Origin: Rhodocyclus purpureus
Lineage (GTDB): Bacteria > Pseudomonadota > Gammaproteobacteria > Burkholderiales > Rhodocyclaceae
Direction: 5' to 3'
Assembly (NCBI RefSeq): GCF_016653115.1
Contig: NZ_NHRX01000045.1
Coordinates: 1-35,281, forward strand
DNA length: 35,281 bases
The notes under the pieces are model-generated. The model made no database searches. It had not been told where the DNA came from and saw only the letters and a list, made by a program, of their open reading frames with translations. This document shows, one piece after another, positions 34,785-35,281 of the stretch. Both the position numbers and the translations under genes were made by a program. The number at the start of each line of letters is the position of its first letter. Position 1 is the stretch's first letter.

Positions 34785-35281
34785 AGTTGTCCTCGACCGC
34801 TTTGCCGAATGAGGCCATGCCTTCGCTCCAGCGCCATTACAGCACCTTCGTCACTACTACGCATGGCTCCGCCCCTGTGCCCCGCATCGGTACTCTGGTC
34901 CTCGTGGGGTCGCCACTTGGACTTCTCCCTTCGCATCGGGGCGACAGGTTCCCAAGTTCCGTACCAGCGCCTGAACAGACGTCACGCCGCCTCTATGCCG
35001 GATGTCGTCAGACCAGAACCCAGGCGCCCGTCTGACTGATCCCGGGGCGTTGTCGAATCCCCGGTTTTGACATCGTTTGCAATTATCGACACTTGAACGG
35101 CGGTTCACTTGCGTTCGTCTCATCTGTTCTCACCTGACGGAATAGCTTTCCGCCTTTTCCCATGACGCTCACCACAGTCGCTCTTTACGACCGCAGCTCA
35201 GGGTGGTTTGGCATCTCCGCCTGATCGGCGACACCGAGGGGCCCGCCCTCATCACTGGTACAGCATGACTTCGCGGACGTT
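34785..35281 (-). ncRNA. 5' structured part of the group II intron (domains I-III, partial)
   Basis: No protein-coding frame fits this stretch. It is the upstream RNA of the intron, judged by position and by the maturase start following at the usual distance. Individual domains cannot be drawn with confidence by eye. The 5' splice site is not identified within the window. Confidence 0.55.

Larger units (their letters stand above)
33436..35281 (-). mobile_element. Group II intron, 5' end outside the window
   Basis: On the minus strand the structured RNA covers roughly 500 bases before the reverse transcriptase gene (35281-34785, non-coding, with GGGAACCTGTCGCCCCGATGCGAAGG near the end of domain I-III). 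Then come the maturase gene, a 34-base domain V and a domain VI ending CTACTCGAC at 33436. A bulged A sits seven bases from that end, as branch points do. The 5' GTGYG terminus is not seen and probably lies a little beyond the right edge. Inserted six or so bases from the IS3 right end. Confidence 0.82.

Overview
The window looks like chromosome from a high-GC betaproteobacterium, most likely in the Rhodocyclales / Candidatus Accumulibacter neighbourhood. This is inferred from three things: a tmRNA whose tag reads ANDERFALAA, the neighbour pair ompA then ubiG, and a strong GC codon bias. No species can be named from sequence alone.

Layout. (1) 1-3993: an AT-richer block of minus-strand integron gene cassettes separated by attC-type recombination sites. 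The cassettes encode two PD-(D/E)XK nuclease-like proteins, a DUF2513 protein, two unrecognised proteins and a trypsin-like protease cut short by an IS4-family element at the left edge. No integron integrase is visible, so it resembles an integrase-less cassette cluster. (2) 3994-16206: an aerobic cobalamin (B12) region. It holds cobF, cobH-cobI-cobJ, cobK, a split CobZ-like pair (TcuA-like flavoprotein and TcuB-like Fe-S membrane protein), a cysteine-rich small-domain protein and a BtuF-like lipoprotein. Between cobK and the CobZ pair lies a three-gene set: a caspase-fold peptidase, an alpha-helical lipoprotein and a small helical protein. This is the best candidate here for an undescribed system. 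(3) Two large arrays of bipartite REP-type palindromes lie at 7974-8790 and 16983-18200, with solitary copies near 4.5 and 4.8 kb. (4) 16212-26917: housekeeping genes (2H phosphoesterase, RluA-type pseudouridine synthase, ppa, nadE, glnB, smr, trxB, tRNA-Ser, a TRZ/ATZ deaminase, ompA, ubiG). (5) ssrA at 27055-27418, followed by accessory DNA: a HigBA-like pair, a RelBE/YafQ-like pair, two copies of a zinc-ribbon ORF forming a near-identical direct repeat around the second pair, a frameshifted HTH gene, a YeiH-family transporter, an IS3-family element and a group II intron running off the right edge.

How parts fit. CobI, CobJ, CobF, CobK and CobH are steps of the oxygen-dependent corrin pathway. 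CobG is absent from the window, and the TcuA/TcuB pair plausibly supplies the precorrin-3B synthase activity known for CobZ. The segment after ssrA looks like an acquisition hotspot in which toxin-antitoxin modules were placed next to repeated scraps of the same sequence.
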